Below, one piece after another: positions 24,401 to 35,300 of a stretch of DNA of 64,000 nt (positions are counted from its first letter, which is position 1; every line of letters begins with the position of its first letter). Source of the stretch: Sphaerolaimus hirsutus (taxonomy: Eukaryota; Nematoda; Chromadorea; Monhysterida; Sphaerolaimidae); the NCBI GenBank assembly GCA_964036195.1, contig OZ038457.1, forward strand, positions 10,009,147 through 10,073,146. Direction: 5' to 3'. The position numbers were made by a program, and so were the translations under genes. The notes below the pieces were generated by a model. It was not told the DNA's origin and searched no databases. It saw only the letters and a program-made list of their open reading frames with translations.

Positions 24401-24998
24401 TATCGGGTGCTCGCTGTTCCACTGGCCGCACGCGTACGCGTAGAAGTCGTCGCACGGGTCGGCCGCCGTGTCGATCGACTTCATTATGTTGGCGGCCGCC
24501 TCGACGCAGCCGCGCGTTGAACACAGTTCTGAGCGACAGACGGCACAGTGCGTTCGTGTGGCAAATGCAGCGCAAATTTTTTCAAAGGATGTGTATGTGT
24601 CAAATACCTTTTTTACTCACCCCCGAGTACAGAAATTGTAAAATACGTTTTCTTTACCCGTACTCATGAGTACACGTACGAGTACTCGTGAGTACACGTA
24701 CACAGGCGAGAACGGGTACTTCAAAAAAGTATGTATTTACAAAGAACTCGAGTATATGTATTTTTCGAGTAAACGTATATACATTTGAACGACTGCTGGA
24801 TGTACCTTCTGGTCTGGGTCTGGTGGCGAGCGCGGCGCACAGGGCGACCAGCGCGATCAGCAAAGGCAGCAAGAGACACATGAGGCAGCGTTCGATGGAC
24901 GTCCGCCGCGACCACAGCAAGGCTACGAGCGCGGGCCGCTTGCCCGCCGCGAATGTCAACCCAGTGTCGGCGGGCGAACACCCATGCGCATCCATCAT
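18499..24998 (-). CDS. Neprilysin-like zinc metallopeptidase (M13 family), complete, 14 exons
   Basis: Type II membrane ectopeptidase that cleaves small peptides outside the cell. Exons: 24806-24998, 24247-24528, 23740-23959 (donor approximate), 23591-23708, 23409-23524, 22698-22965, 22516-22597, 21869-22132, 21252-21329, 20963-21180, 20284-20351, 19930-20126, 18744-18845 and 18499-18687; about 790-800 codons, near the family's 750. Seen in order: a short cytoplasmic tail, one signal-anchor ([20 protein letters not shown]), [55 protein letters not shown], the zinc site [12 protein letters not shown] (exon 11), ENIADNGG carrying the third ligand (exon 12), RKYVSEQ...[16 protein letters not shown], and the C-terminal SVW* where the family normally has CxxW. 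Start: Met at 24996-24998, just 3' of a possible acceptor, so an upstream 5' UTR exon is likely. Several introns carry MITEs. Confidence 0.93.
19095..19527. mobile_element. TA-flanked CCGTATTTCCTCG-type element
   Basis: Ends CCGTATTTCCTCGAAATACC and GAGGAAATACGG, TA on both sides; GGGGGGTATTTCGAGG repeats inside. In neprilysin intron 12. Confidence 0.88.
20387..20696. mobile_element. Decayed relative of the TA-flanked element
   Basis: CCGTATTTGCTTGAATCATCC at the left, ATTCTAGAAAATGG at the right, with CCCCCTTGAATA motifs. In neprilysin intron 10. Confidence 0.55.
20800..20895. mobile_element. Fragment of CAGGGGTCTCC / CTATCTATC element
   Basis: CAGGGTCTCCAAAGGGGGG followed by AGCTATTTATCTATCTATCC and GAGGCAAAAAGC, matching the 6746 element. 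Lies in a neprilysin intron; no right end seen. Confidence 0.7.
21421..21798. mobile_element. TA-flanked CCGTATTACTTCG-type element
   Basis: Ends CCGTATTACTTCGAAATACC and GCGGTAATACGG between TA dinucleotides. In neprilysin intron 8. Confidence 0.85.
22162..22494. mobile_element. TA-flanked element built on 78-bp tandem repeats
   Basis: Ends CCATATTTCTTCTAATAGAA and TTCTATTAGAAGAAATATGG, TA on both sides. Holds about 3.5 copies of a 77-78-bp unit with CTGCCGTACTATTTGAGG starting at 22216, 22294, 22371 and 22449. In neprilysin intron 7. It has open frames in several registers because the unit is 78 bp (26 codons), not because it is a gene. Confidence 0.85.
23121..23378. mobile_element. TATACTCCGCGGAC inverted-repeat MITE
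   Basis: Ends TATACTCCGCGGAC and GTCCGCGGAGTATA. About 258 bp, in neprilysin intron 5. Confidence 0.75.
24003..24203. mobile_element. CACACTAGTT-family MITE (TTGACA variant)
   Basis: Left TCCACACGCTAGTTGACACA; right TGACACAGTGCGCCAACTAGTGTGC. In neprilysin intron 2. A partial copy of the same variant is at about 51545-51625. Confidence 0.75.
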
Positions 24999-25009
24999 GC
25001 TCTGCGTGC

Positions 25010-26130
25010 CGCCAGGCCATTTGCGGAAATATTTATCTGTTTCAACTAGGTAGGGGTGGACAGACGTTTTTAACGACCGTATATAAGAAACCAACGCTTT
25101 TGATGCTCTTAAATATGGCTATGAGTGCACATATTTATAGAGGTATTTATATCAGACAAGTGCGGTACTTTGTTGGGTGTAAAAATTTTTTTTGCGCATA
25201 ACGGAAAAGTAAACTACTGATGTTTCTCAACGTGAAAGTGTGTGGAGACACATTGACTGGATATTATATACTACACTAACATATTACAGCTTATTACTAC
25301 GCATTGGTATGAAAAATGGAAACTTTTACACCAAAAATGCCAAAAACATTTGGCTGTGGTTTTTGTGATAATTTAATTTGAATAATTAATTTTAAAACCG
25401 TTCAAAAACTCCGTCCATCTTAGTAGTCGGTGACGCCAACGTGCCAGCGACAACAAATGCATAGCGGCATAGTTCGATTGCATTATTACTTTAAGTCAAT
25501 TCAAATAAAAAAAAACATTTCTATTTTTCCGACAGTTCGCTTTGAAGAAATTAGAAGGTGTTGGAAACCGCGCCAATTTCTTATAAGCACCTAAAAGCGC
25601 CAGTACCAAGTATCAACCAAAAATAGGCGTCACCGCCAGAGCTAATGCGCTGTTCCAACGCTACAAGCGCGTAAATCATGCGTCAGGAAAGACTGTTCAC
25701 ATGTATTTATTTATGTTTGCTCCAGTGACTAGTGGTGCTGCATCAAGCTGCAACAGCCACATTCCTTACGGAGTTGCAATTTTTCAATTTCATTAGGCAA
25801 GCATGCGTCTATCTTCACCGAAAAGGGGCTGGATTCTAATCCCGGTGCAACTGCTAGAAAGTCGCATAAATAGAGCAGACCGGCCTCATTTCAATGGGAA
25901 ACAACGCTACAGTAACTCATCAACCAGAAGAGCAAACAGTTATGTGCGCCGCGTCATATTTACGTAAAAAGTTAAAAATTTCGAAAGCATGGTTTGAATG
26001 GCTTTTTTGAGTTGCGGGATTTTGAGTTGCGGCTTCGTATGGAATTTAGAATCTGCTCAAATTTTTCACACGACATGACTTTTGGAAGGATGCAGGATTG
26101 GCCCTTGGCTGTGACGACATTCAAGGTAAA
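25010..26130. promoter_or_regulatory. Region upstream of the neprilysin gene
   Basis: Non-coding. Includes ACGAGTACTCGTGAGTACACG-like short inverted repeats at about 24660-24720 within intron 1. No core promoter motif can be fixed by eye. Confidence 0.3.
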
Positions 26131-26142
26131 GCCATTTCAATG

Positions 26143-26538
26143 GGGACAGGCCTATTACGCACAAATACCCGTTACGCACATATGCCCGTTACGCACAAAA
26201 TTGAACCCACATGGACATGGGAAAATTACCAAATTGATTTTGTTCTTTTGATTCCTGGTAGAAAAAGTGTTTGACAAATTTAAATTGTTAACTTTTGTGG
26301 GCAGCAACTGCTTCTTTGACTAAACACCGGTATACCTACATACTTCGCTGAAAATCATCTCATTCAATCGAAAAATATATACACAAAAAAAAAATTTCAA
26401 GAAAAAGTTTTCAAGTTTTCACGTGCGAGCGTAAAAGTGCACCAACACAATGGCGCTGCGCACGCAGTTTCCCGCCAGATTTTGGTAAAGGGCTCAATTT
26501 TGTGCGTAACGGGTATTTGTGCGTACAAGTGCAGACCC
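26143..26538. mobile_element. MULE-like MITE with 9-bp target duplication
   Basis: Inverted ends holding GCACAAATACCCGTTACGCA and its complement. Perfect 9-bp duplication ATTTCAATG (26134-26142; 26539-26547). A 17-bp CCCGTTACGCACATATG-type unit is repeated at the left end. 9-bp duplications are typical of Mutator-like elements; no transposase is present. Confidence 0.8.
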
Positions 26539-26756
26539 ATTTCAATGATCTTCAAGAAACTACCTACATACACACTAATATCGAAATACTGAATTACTGA
26601 AATGACAATCACACTATTATAAATCATACTGTATCGCACCCTCAGCTGCGCACTGCATTTGGATCTTAAGTGTGCTTGAAAACCGAATAAATTCGCAAGA
26701 AGACCTAGTGCGGGCGCAATGAATTCTCCGCTGTAGCGCGCACAAAAGTGCAAGTA

Positions 26757-27157
26757 CTAGCTAAATAGAAGCTGGCTAACAAAGGCGGCTCCATCTACTA
26801 CGGTCGCCGCGTAGGGGTCGTCGTCCACGTCCACGTCGACGGTCGACGGCAGCGGCGTGGACGCGCCCGTGTGCTCGCCCGCCCGGTGGCCCGTGCCGTT
26901 GGCGATGCCCGAGTCGGACAGGCCGCTCGTGCTGTCCGACACCAGACGAGCCGTCGAACTGTCGCCGGCTCGCTGCGATGGGTTAGATCACTATTCGGTT
27001 CTGATCGCTTTCAAAACGAGGCACAAAGCGTGCAAAAATGGACACGCGAAAGCCGACCTGCTTGTGCAGCGGCCGTTGCAGGACGGCCGGCGCCGCGGCG
27101 CCCAGATGCACGTAATCGGGCGTGTGGTAGTGCGGCATGGCGCACGAGTGATCAGCG
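26757..27157 (-). CDS. Two terminal exons of an unassigned gene (3' end with stop)
   Basis: Exon 27058-27157 (ADHSCAMPHYHTPDYVHLG...LHKQ) ends at CAG|GTCGGC. Exon 26757-26972 starts after CATCGCAG and continues in phase as RAGDSSTARLVSDSTSGLSD, ending DGAAFVSQLLFS then TAG. Codon use is GC-rich, as in the other exons here. The tail is Ser/Thr/Asp-rich with no catalytic motif. It lies downstream, on the same strand, of the kinase gene, whose last found exon (40145-40319) ends open, so these could be that gene's C-terminus. However, that exon ends in phase 0 and this one needs a phase-2 partner, so at least one unseen exon would be required. It may equally be a separate gene. Confidence 0.55.
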
Positions 27158-27159
27158 CT

Positions 27160-29110
27160 GCGGAAAAGGGGAGCAGCCGTCGAGACCGGTCTGATTAGAT
27201 CATGGCAATCAATCAGCCATTGCCGCTCGAGTGCCAGTCTTCGAATGCCGTGTATATACGTGCGGCGCTGCGCCGCAAAGCATGGGATTAGGCGCAAGTG
27301 CGGATATGATAAACAAGACTGGGTTGGCTCTGTGCCAGCGTCTGGCAGACAAAAACGGGTCTTACAAACGGCAAAACGGTGGAACAGCTGCTTATGTGTC
27401 TTTGAAAAAGCTGCCTCAAATTATGGCAGCTTATGTCTTTATGCGCACAACATAATGTTTTGTAAATAGGTATATTTGACATATTAGTTGCCTCCACCCA
27501 GGATGTTTACATTAGTTCGAGTGCAGCGGGCTTTATGTCTACGCTAGTTGCCCAATGTTTTCTGCGCGACTTGCTAATCTGCAAAGTGAAGGTGAGCATC
27601 TGCAAACAAACAGCACATTAAATAAATTATGGCTGTCAACTACAGGGTGGCAAAATAAATATGGACAAAAACAGTTGAGTAAGCAACTTTTATCTTGTAA
27701 GGTATTGAGGTCCCATTTACTGTGGCTGTCGTCCTCAGATATTTTGTACCAAAGCGGTACACACTGAACGTAAATTGCAATGTACCGTTACAATTACAAT
27801 TCATGTTAGCCTAGCACGGTTCCGTAGAATTTCTGTTGAGCTACCCTGTTCAGCAGCGCAGCGGCAAAAATAAGGCACTCCATCCATCTTTGTTACCATT
27901 CCATAAACAAATATGCATTATAAATACGTGCCTAAGTAAATAATATGTACCGTAAATATAAGACAACCAGCACAAGGAGTCACTCTGTAAATCCGTGATG
28001 CGATGCCGACGGGAAAAAAACTGGAATGGGAAATGGCGCCCGATTCATGCGCAATGAAAAAATGTAATTAATGTAAATATTTCAGCTGTACATCATGGGC
28101 TAAATTTACTAAGCCCCAAATATTCCTTCGGGCGGCCCGATTAAATGCTGGTTGCCGCCAAATGAAATTACAACGGATCGGGGCTGCGCATAATTTCGTA
28201 TTAAAATCTAGGTATTTTTAAATGGTTCTACGCACGCAAAACAGATAACAAACGCGATTTTCAAAGCTGATAAATCTGTTTCAAATGCATTTGATTTTAC
28301 CTGAATGAAAAGTCCGTCCACTACTGTTGACGAACATAAAAATGATTCATTATGATTAATCAAATATGTGCAAAAAAGATCGAAATATCTGGTTTTGGAA
28401 ATTTTTTATTGTTTACTAGTGTGCGTATTTTAAGCACATTTGATCGAGGTGCAGGAAAAAATGTCGGGCTAGCTAAACCTACCTACGCAGTATCACGTGC
28501 CAGAATACCTATAAACGATGGAAAAATTCGAAAAATCAGAAAAGGTTTTGTATTTCTTTCTTCATTTTTTTACCTTGAGCGTGGTCTAATGATCAATTTT
28601 TTCCTGAACAATATGAAAACTAATTTTTATAATTATTCTTATACTCGGTGGACATGATACTCTGCCCTCGCACTCATTTATGTCTCATGTTGGAAGCGTG
28701 CCAGTGATGATAAAGCATGCCATTTTTGTATAAAAGAAGAAAAAATCATTGTTGTGAATAAGTCAACGTATAGTGTTACAACAGAGATGACTTTTTCAAC
28801 TTTTTATGAAAATCGCATGCGGAAAAAAATTGTTGGCACGCTTCCAACGGGAACCACACGTGCAGGGCGTAAAGTGACTGGAGTATACTTTTATGGTTCT
28901 TCAGTGAAAGTCCGGGGAGACGCTGCATGTATCAGTGATTCAAAAAACTTGCAGAGAACACAAAAAGTCATTCAATTTGGTCAAACAATGGCATTGAAGT
29001 TTTCCAATCTGATTATTTTTTTGTGTTTTCTCTTTGTCTTGGTACTTTTTGTTGAGATTTTGATGATGGAATTCGTATCATTGAAAACAACCCTGTGCCG
29101 GTCCTCAAGC
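27160..29110. other. Non-coding stretch, nothing recognised
   Basis: AT-rich with short unsupported open frames. Confidence 0.4.
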
Positions 29111-29114
29111 AAAC

Positions 29115-29458
29115 CTGGTGCTCAAGAAGCAATATCCAGGCGCCTCGGTACTCAAGTACAGCCCTGTACCGCAGGGGTTCAGTATGGGAGGGTTGGGGGG
29201 GGGGGAGCAACAACCCAAAACGGCCCCCCCCCTCAAACGCTCCAGCTATTTATCTATCTAGTGATTTTTCCCTATTTTCATTCTAAAACAAGAAATATCC
29301 TATTTTTTAAACCCCCACGGACCTACCCAACCCGCTCTCCATTTTTTGCTATCTATCCCTCCAAAGGAGATATTGACTATCTATATGAACCCCCGCAATC
29401 GTCCAAATTCACCAAACCCCTGGGGCACCTGGTATTGCTACTTGAGCACCGACTTTAC
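29115..29458. mobile_element. Inverted-repeat element enclosing a CAGGGG-ended CTATCTATC hAT relative
   Basis: Outer arms GGTGCTCAAGAAGCAATA (from 29119) and its near-complement ending at about 29448. Between them lies 29172-29422, which begins CAGGGGTTCAGTATGGG, ends CAAACCCCTG and holds poly-G, poly-C and CTATCTATC blocks. No matching 8-bp duplication for the inner element. Confidence 0.65.
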
Positions 29459-29840
29459 ATGAGCAACGGTCCTTAGTCATTGAAAACATAATAAGCTGAG
29501 CAATATTGACTTAGTAAACTATTGTTGACACGTAAAATTTGTATACTTACCGGAGACAAATCCTAGAATATCTTCCAGAATTTTCCAAAAATAAAAAATC
29601 GGAAAATACAGTATAAGAACAATAAATTGCGGGTAAATATAGATATTTTCCCAACTGTGAACATAAGACACCTCAGAGGTGTTGGGGAATAAATACCTTT
29701 GCCTGCAGCTAACGATCATGTGTTGTTTGTTTCCGGTGTGATCCAGTGGACAGCCTAACGCGTATTTACCTATTTACATATGCATTAGTGATGGAAAAGC
29801 ACCAGAAGAAATAGCTGCCCAATGCCAACTGTGCTATGAC

Positions 29841-30797
29841 CAGGGTTGGCAAAATCTCAGAAAAAAATAAAAATAAAATAAAAATAAAATGGAATATTCA
29901 AGAATAAAAATAAAATAAAATGGAAAATTTAAGAATAAAAATAAAAATTGTATAAAATTTCGAATTTTTGTAAAATTTTTGTAAAATTGTATAAAAATTC
30001 ATATTTTTTGTAAAATTTTATCTCATTGCTTGAGTTTCTACCTGTTTATTCATGGATCTGGGGGCAGTCCCAAGGATTGTGAAATGTAAAATGTCATGTA
30101 AAATGTCATGCAAAGTGTCAATTGTCATGACAAATGTAAAATGAAGTGTAAATTGTCATAACGTTCATAAAAATTAAAGTATCAATTGTAAAGCAAATTG
30201 TGTCCAAATCTTATGTTTTATTTTAAACTTATGTTTTGTATCGAAATTATGTTGTTGTTGAATCCAAATCTTATGTGAACATATGGATACAAAACATACT
30301 ATGGATACAAAAACACAAGATTTGGATACACAATTTACACTTTGCATGACATATGTCATGACAATTGCCACCTTGCTTGAAATTTGACATGACACTTTAC
30401 ATTTGTCATGACAATTGACACTTTGCATGACATTTTACAAATGTGCCCAACACACTCCAGTAGTCCTTCTAATGAAAATGCAAACCATTCTTATCAATAA
30501 TTGTAACTTTACACTTGCAGCTAGCTAACAATACATACTGCATGCAACTTTTGAGAAGTAAGGGAAAAATTTGTCACAGGTTTTTCATGTATAGGTCTAA
30601 TTATAAAAATTTTCTGGCCTTGCATGCACGATTCTGATTTTTTGTAAAAATTTTGTAAATTTTTTGTAAAATGTGTCATTTTATTTTATTAATGACTTTT
30701 GGGAATAAAATAAAATAAAATGAAACAAGAACAAAACAAAAATAAAATAAAATCTTTATACAATTTTTAAAAATGAATTTTTATAAAACCAACCCTG
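29841..30797. mobile_element. hAT-type element, CAGGGTTGG ends, nested
   Basis: Ends CAGGGTTGGCAAAATC and AAAACCAACCCTG. Perfect 8-bp duplication GCTATGAC (29833-29840; 30798-30805). Flanks are AAATAAAATAAAA arrays. Carries an introner-type relic at about 30061-30440. Confidence 0.9.
30061..30440 (-). mobile_element. Introner-type family relic
   Basis: Left end GGGGCAGTCCC after CTG (30058-30060), then alternating ATGTCATGCAAAGTGTC motifs in inverted array. The right end is decayed. Longer than other copies through internal duplication. Confidence 0.65.
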
Positions 30798-31117
30798 GCT
30801 ATGACGCGATGGCGCCGATAGCGCCCTTAATTAGCGCCAGCCCAATGGCGCCATTTCATCACTGATATGTATGTAAATAAATGTGTATGCGTATATAGGT
30901 ATGATGTATTTAGGTATGTAGATTGCGAATTAGGGATAGAACTATACTGATCAGAAAATTTGTGTCAAGCTACAGCGGGGACTATCCAGCCATGGCAAAG
31001 GGCCACAGATAACCACCTCATAAAACAGACGGGTGGATACAAAGAGGTATTTACCTAATCATTTATTTAGGTAGTTTTTTTAATAGAATACGCTTAAGGT
31101 ATTTTAGTGATAAATAT

Positions 31118-31690
31118 TTACATAGACTCGCCCGCAGTTGGAGGACACAAACTCTGTCGACGTTTAAAAAAAGCTGGGCACATAAATACGCACCAACAAA
31201 TCTGAATATTCGTCGCGGCGATAATGTGCGAGCGACCTGAGTCTACGCGAAGACCATGCAAGCGGCAGAAAAGCCGCAGCCGCAGCGGCGGGCTGTTTTT
31301 TTCCCGCGGCACCAGCGACCGCACCGACCCAATCCAATTATGCACACATCGCGTGCAAACGGGGCTCGTGGTCACGCTACCCGGCCGCGGCGGCACAATG
31401 TTAAAATTAGGACGGGCAGAAACCTAATAATAGTCGGCGGCTTTCGCAGTGAATCGCGAGCGCAGCGCAGCGCATGCGTTCAAGCGACAAATCTTCAGAA
31501 CGGGGCGGCACTGCGGCGGGCAAGTTTTTGTGGAAACACGCGGCCGCTACTCGCCGCATATCCGCGAGGGAGGGCGACAGCAGATACAGCTGGCCTTCGC
31601 GCTTATCGATCCGTACCGTGGACACTTTATTTGCGGTCATCGCGCCATCAAGCCATGTCAGTCGCGCCAGTTCGCCGCTTTATATGAAGA
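31118..31690. other. GC-rich island, possible unseen exon or promoter
   Basis: A CpG-rich block in AT-rich surroundings with overlapping open frames on both strands. The minus frame 31407-31640 (starting MTANKVSTVRIDKREGQLYL) looks the most protein-like, but no splice partners were found. Confidence 0.35.
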
Positions 31691-31903
31691 CAGTAGCTGG
31701 ACAAACACCGTGCAGACTTTTGAATTTTCGAATTTTTGTGAATTAGATGATTACTTTATTTTCGATTTTTTTTGAGATACCTACCTATAAAAAAAAAACC
31801 TAGGTATATTCAAAACTTTTGAATTTTTAGAGCACTTGTCACTTGCAATTTGAATTTTTCAATGCTAACTGCGGACCGCGGTGCAGGTGTAAATTTGTGT
31901 TTA

Positions 31904-32356
31904 CAGTATTTCCTCGAAATACCACCCAGGGCTTTATTTTTTCAGGGTGCGACTTTTGAGGGGGTTTAAACGAAGAGGGGGGGGGGGTATTTCGAGCGGG
32001 GTGTTCATTATTTCGGCGTATCATTTTTGAACTGCCAGTACTAATTTGTTGTTTGTAACGTACTCAGACGTTGAAAAATGCAACAATAAGTATTATACGC
32101 AGTATAAGAGTCTATAGACTTATATTTTGTGTAGATGTAGATAAACCTAGTCATTGCTTTAACGTGTGTTCTGCTTTGCCCGGACCACAAACCGCAGCTT
32201 TTGTCATTTACACTCAATTTGGAGGGGGTATTTCGAGGGGGGTTTATAAATTCATAGTGGCCATTTTGAGGGGGGGGGGTATTTCGAGGGGGCTATTTCG
32301 AGTGGGGGTATTTCGAAGGGGGACATTTCGAGTGGGGGTATTTCTAGAAAATACGG
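31904..32356. mobile_element. TA-flanked CAGTATTTCCTCG-type element
   Basis: Ends CAGTATTTCCTCGAAATACC and AAATACGG between TA dinucleotides; several GGGGGTATTTCGAG units at the right. Confidence 0.83.
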
Positions 32357-32521
32357 TAGTATACTGCGGGCAAGCATTACATATTTACAATAAAAATACA
32401 TGTTCAAACAGAAAAAGATAATGCAGAAAAATCAAACCAAAGTTTGTACAGTAACATTCACAACCAGTTTTTAAATTTTGTATTTTTGTAAATTCTAAAA
32501 AACGGCTAAGAGCTCTGAAAC

Positions 32522-32778
32522 TAGTGATGCAAAAGCGCGATGGCGCTGGCGCCTGGCGTAAGCGCCAGAGCAAAATGCGCCATGGCGCTTGGCACTATAA
32601 ATATTGCAGTGGCGCCATTTCTGCGTGGCGCCAGGAACAAAACGACTTTGGCGGTGGCGCTAGCAACAGAGGAAAAAGCAAGGGTGCTTCTTCTCGCTTG
32701 GCGCCGTTTTACTCTGGCGCCATTGGCGCTTGGCGCTGGGGTTCGGAAAAGCGGGTTCTGGCGCTTTTTACATCACTA
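32522..32778. mobile_element. hAT-type MITE of GGCGCC palindromes, TAGTGATG ends
   Basis: Ends TAGTGATGCAAAAGCGC and GCGCTTTTTACATCACTA. Duplication TCTGAAAC (32514-32521) and TCTGAGAC (32779-32786), 7 of 8. Dense GGCGCC/GCGCCA motifs. Confidence 0.87.
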
Positions 32779-33493
32779 TCTGAGACTATGCTCCAATTGG
32801 GATAAGATAACTTTTGCATTAGCATAAAACCAATTACGTACCTATTACTGGTTACATGAGCAATGAATATATTTACATATGCCATTCTGAAAGGCCATCA
32901 GATGCATAAGATATATTTACTCTGAAAATTTAATAAATATGCAATTAAACATGGACACTTTCTAAAATTATTAACTTAATTGTTGGATAATTGAGATCAC
33001 ATGTGTCACACATCACACATGTGAGCATTATGTACTATTGATAAGAACTAGAATTCATTATTAATTTCGAGTAACAGCATAACGACAAATTAAATGTGAA
33101 ATGTAAAACCCAACAAATTACAAATACACAAGAACGCTCAGAGAAATCAATCCCTAAATTGACATGTTGAAAGCACTCACTGATCTACCTAGGTATATGG
33201 GTGCAAAAATTATCCAAAAATATCCGGTTGTTGCCGACATCGACATATAAAGGTTACATTAAAATTTCGCAATTTGTCGACATTTCTCATTGGAATTGTT
33301 GACAAATACCCAGTGAAATTTTGATTTCACGTTCATATTTATCTCGAGAACAACAGGAGCTTTTTGGATAATTTTTGGACCCGATGTATTTAGACATCAG
33401 CCAGTGCTTTAAACCCCTCAATTTTGTTTTTTTTTATTTGTTGTTATGCTGTAACTGAGTTACAGCTCGGCGTAAAATTCAAACGTAGAATTT

Positions 33494-33989
33494 CATCCAA
33501 TAAAAAATGGCTAAAGCCAACAAAAAGTGGACGCTGCAGCCAAACATCTGTATGCTTTTGAATGCACAAAAGTGATATATCATATACCATGCCATTTTTT
33601 AATTGAGCTATCAAAAGATGTATATCAAGGCAAATGTATACAAATCTAATAATATAGGCTATCAACACAGCAAACTGCATCACAAGAAACAGTTTCACCA
33701 AACTTTTGCATGGCAGTGTGAGCTGTGTCAAAGTGCTGCAAACATTTAAGATACGAAAAGCTCACGCTGCCATGCAAAAGTTTGGTGAAACTGTTTCTTG
33801 TGATGCAGTTTGCTGTGTTGATAGCCTATATTATTAGATTTGTATACATTTGCCTTGATATACATCTTTTGATAGCTCAATTAAAAAATGGCATGGTATA
33901 TGATATATCACTTTTGTGCATTCAAAAGCATACAGATGTTTGGCTGCAGCGTCCACTTTTTGTTGGCTTTAGCCATTTTTTATTGGATG
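33494..33989. repeat. Nearly perfect 231-bp inverted repeat with 34-bp loop
   Basis: Left arm 33494-33724, right arm 33759-33989. I saw only one mismatch (GTGTGAGCT against AGCTCACGC). Both strands show the same 90-codon open frame because of the mirror; it has no recognisable domain. Confidence 0.93.
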
Positions 33990-34159
33990 TACTTCTTTTC
34001 GGGGGCCACAGGCACAAAAAAATTATAAGTTATTGCAAATCAAGCAAATGCCAAATTTGGCACTGAGAAAGACAATCTATAGTCAAGAAGAAGCCAAATA
34101 GTAATATTCAAAATATTTTCAACTTGAATGTCACAAATTTCTCGTTTGTATTAATATAA

Positions 34160-35300
34160 TTACTTGATTTTTATCTGAAATTGTTCACCTGAAAGTTGCC
34201 ACTTGACATTTGAACTGACATTAAGAACTTGACATTTAGAACCTATAGTTATCACTTGACATTTCTGACTTGACATTACCCACTTGACAGTGACTTGACA
34301 TGAACCACGTGCCATATTTTCACCTGATAGTTTTCACTTGACATTTATGACTTAAAAAATTATCAGTTGACACCAAAAATTTGACATTTGAATTGAACTA
34401 TCACTTGACACCAAAAATGACTTTTACTTGTCATTTGACTGGAATTTCACTTAAATGTTGGTATCTCCACTTCATCTCCACTATCACTATCTCCCTGTTA
34501 ATCGTGCTTTTTTATGCTGTTTTTATCGAGTGGCACCATGGAGTCCAATATGGCACCATTTTTATGGAGTGGTGCCATAGACTCCAAAGTGGCGCCATCT
34601 TATGTATATTTTTATTTTTTATTTCAAAATAGTTTTTCAAATTTTTTTCTTCAAATGTTTCATTCAAATTTATTCAAAGTTTTTTTTATAAATAATTTAT
34701 AATTTTTTTAAACTTTTTTCATTAATTAAAAAAAAGTAAAAATAAAAAAAAATTAAAAAATATAAAAATAAAAAAAACTTTAAAAAAACTTAAAAAATGT
34801 TTGTTTAATTAAAAAAATTTAAAAAAAATTTGAAAAAATAAATAAATAATAAATAAATAAAAATTTAATAAATTTTTTGAAAAAATTGAACAAATTTGAA
34901 AAAATAGATGCTAGAATTAGATGCCTCAATTCAGAACTAGGTGCCTCAATTGCCTCAATTTTCTTAATCTAAAAAAAAATTTTATCACTTTTTTTTATTT
35001 TTTAAAATAAAAAAAATAAATAAAAAATTTATAAAAAAAACTTTTAAAAAACTTTTAAAAAAATTTTAATTTAAAAAATGTAATTTTTTTTGAAAAAATT
35101 AAAAAATTTTTTTTAAATTTAATAAAAAATTAAAAAAAATTGAACAAATTTGAAAAAATAGATGCTAGAACTAGATGCCTCAATTCGGAAGGAAATAGGT
35201 GCCTCAATCGCCATTTCTGACTTTGTATGACTGCTTGTCATTTATGAGTTGACAGACAACTTGACATTTGACTTGATTTTTCACTTGACATTTGACTTGA
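34160..35300. repeat. CTTGACATTT degenerate repeats around a very AT-rich block
   Basis: 34170-34470 and 35250-35310 are irregular arrays of CACTTGACATTTGA. Between them, 34560-35220 is almost only A/T, with the block AGATGCTAGAAYTAGATGCC repeated at 34908 and 35160. No gene seen. Confidence 0.75.

Larger units (their letters stand above)
29786..30864. mobile_element. hAT-type element, TAGTGATGG family, outer shell of a nest
   Basis: Ends TAGTGATGGAAAAGC and ATTTCATCACTG. Duplication ATATGCAT (29778-29785) and ATATGTAT (30865-30872). Contains GGCGCC palindromes near the right end and a complete second hAT element. Confidence 0.8.

Noticed and set aside
24640..24720. GTACTCGTGAGTACACG repeats as a regulatory palindrome
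   Set aside because: Short irregular repeat in neprilysin intron 1 with no known site match.
28754..29476. 240-codon plus-strand frame
   Set aside because: Runs through the G/C-run transposon and low-complexity DNA; no conserved domain or codon signal.
31256..31687. Plus-strand frames in the GC island
   Set aside because: CpG-rich DNA leaves many frames open; no splice partners or motifs. Kept only as a GC-rich island.
33444..34066. Two identical ~95-codon frames on opposite strands
   Set aside because: Both come from the 231-bp inverted repeat; no independent evidence of coding.
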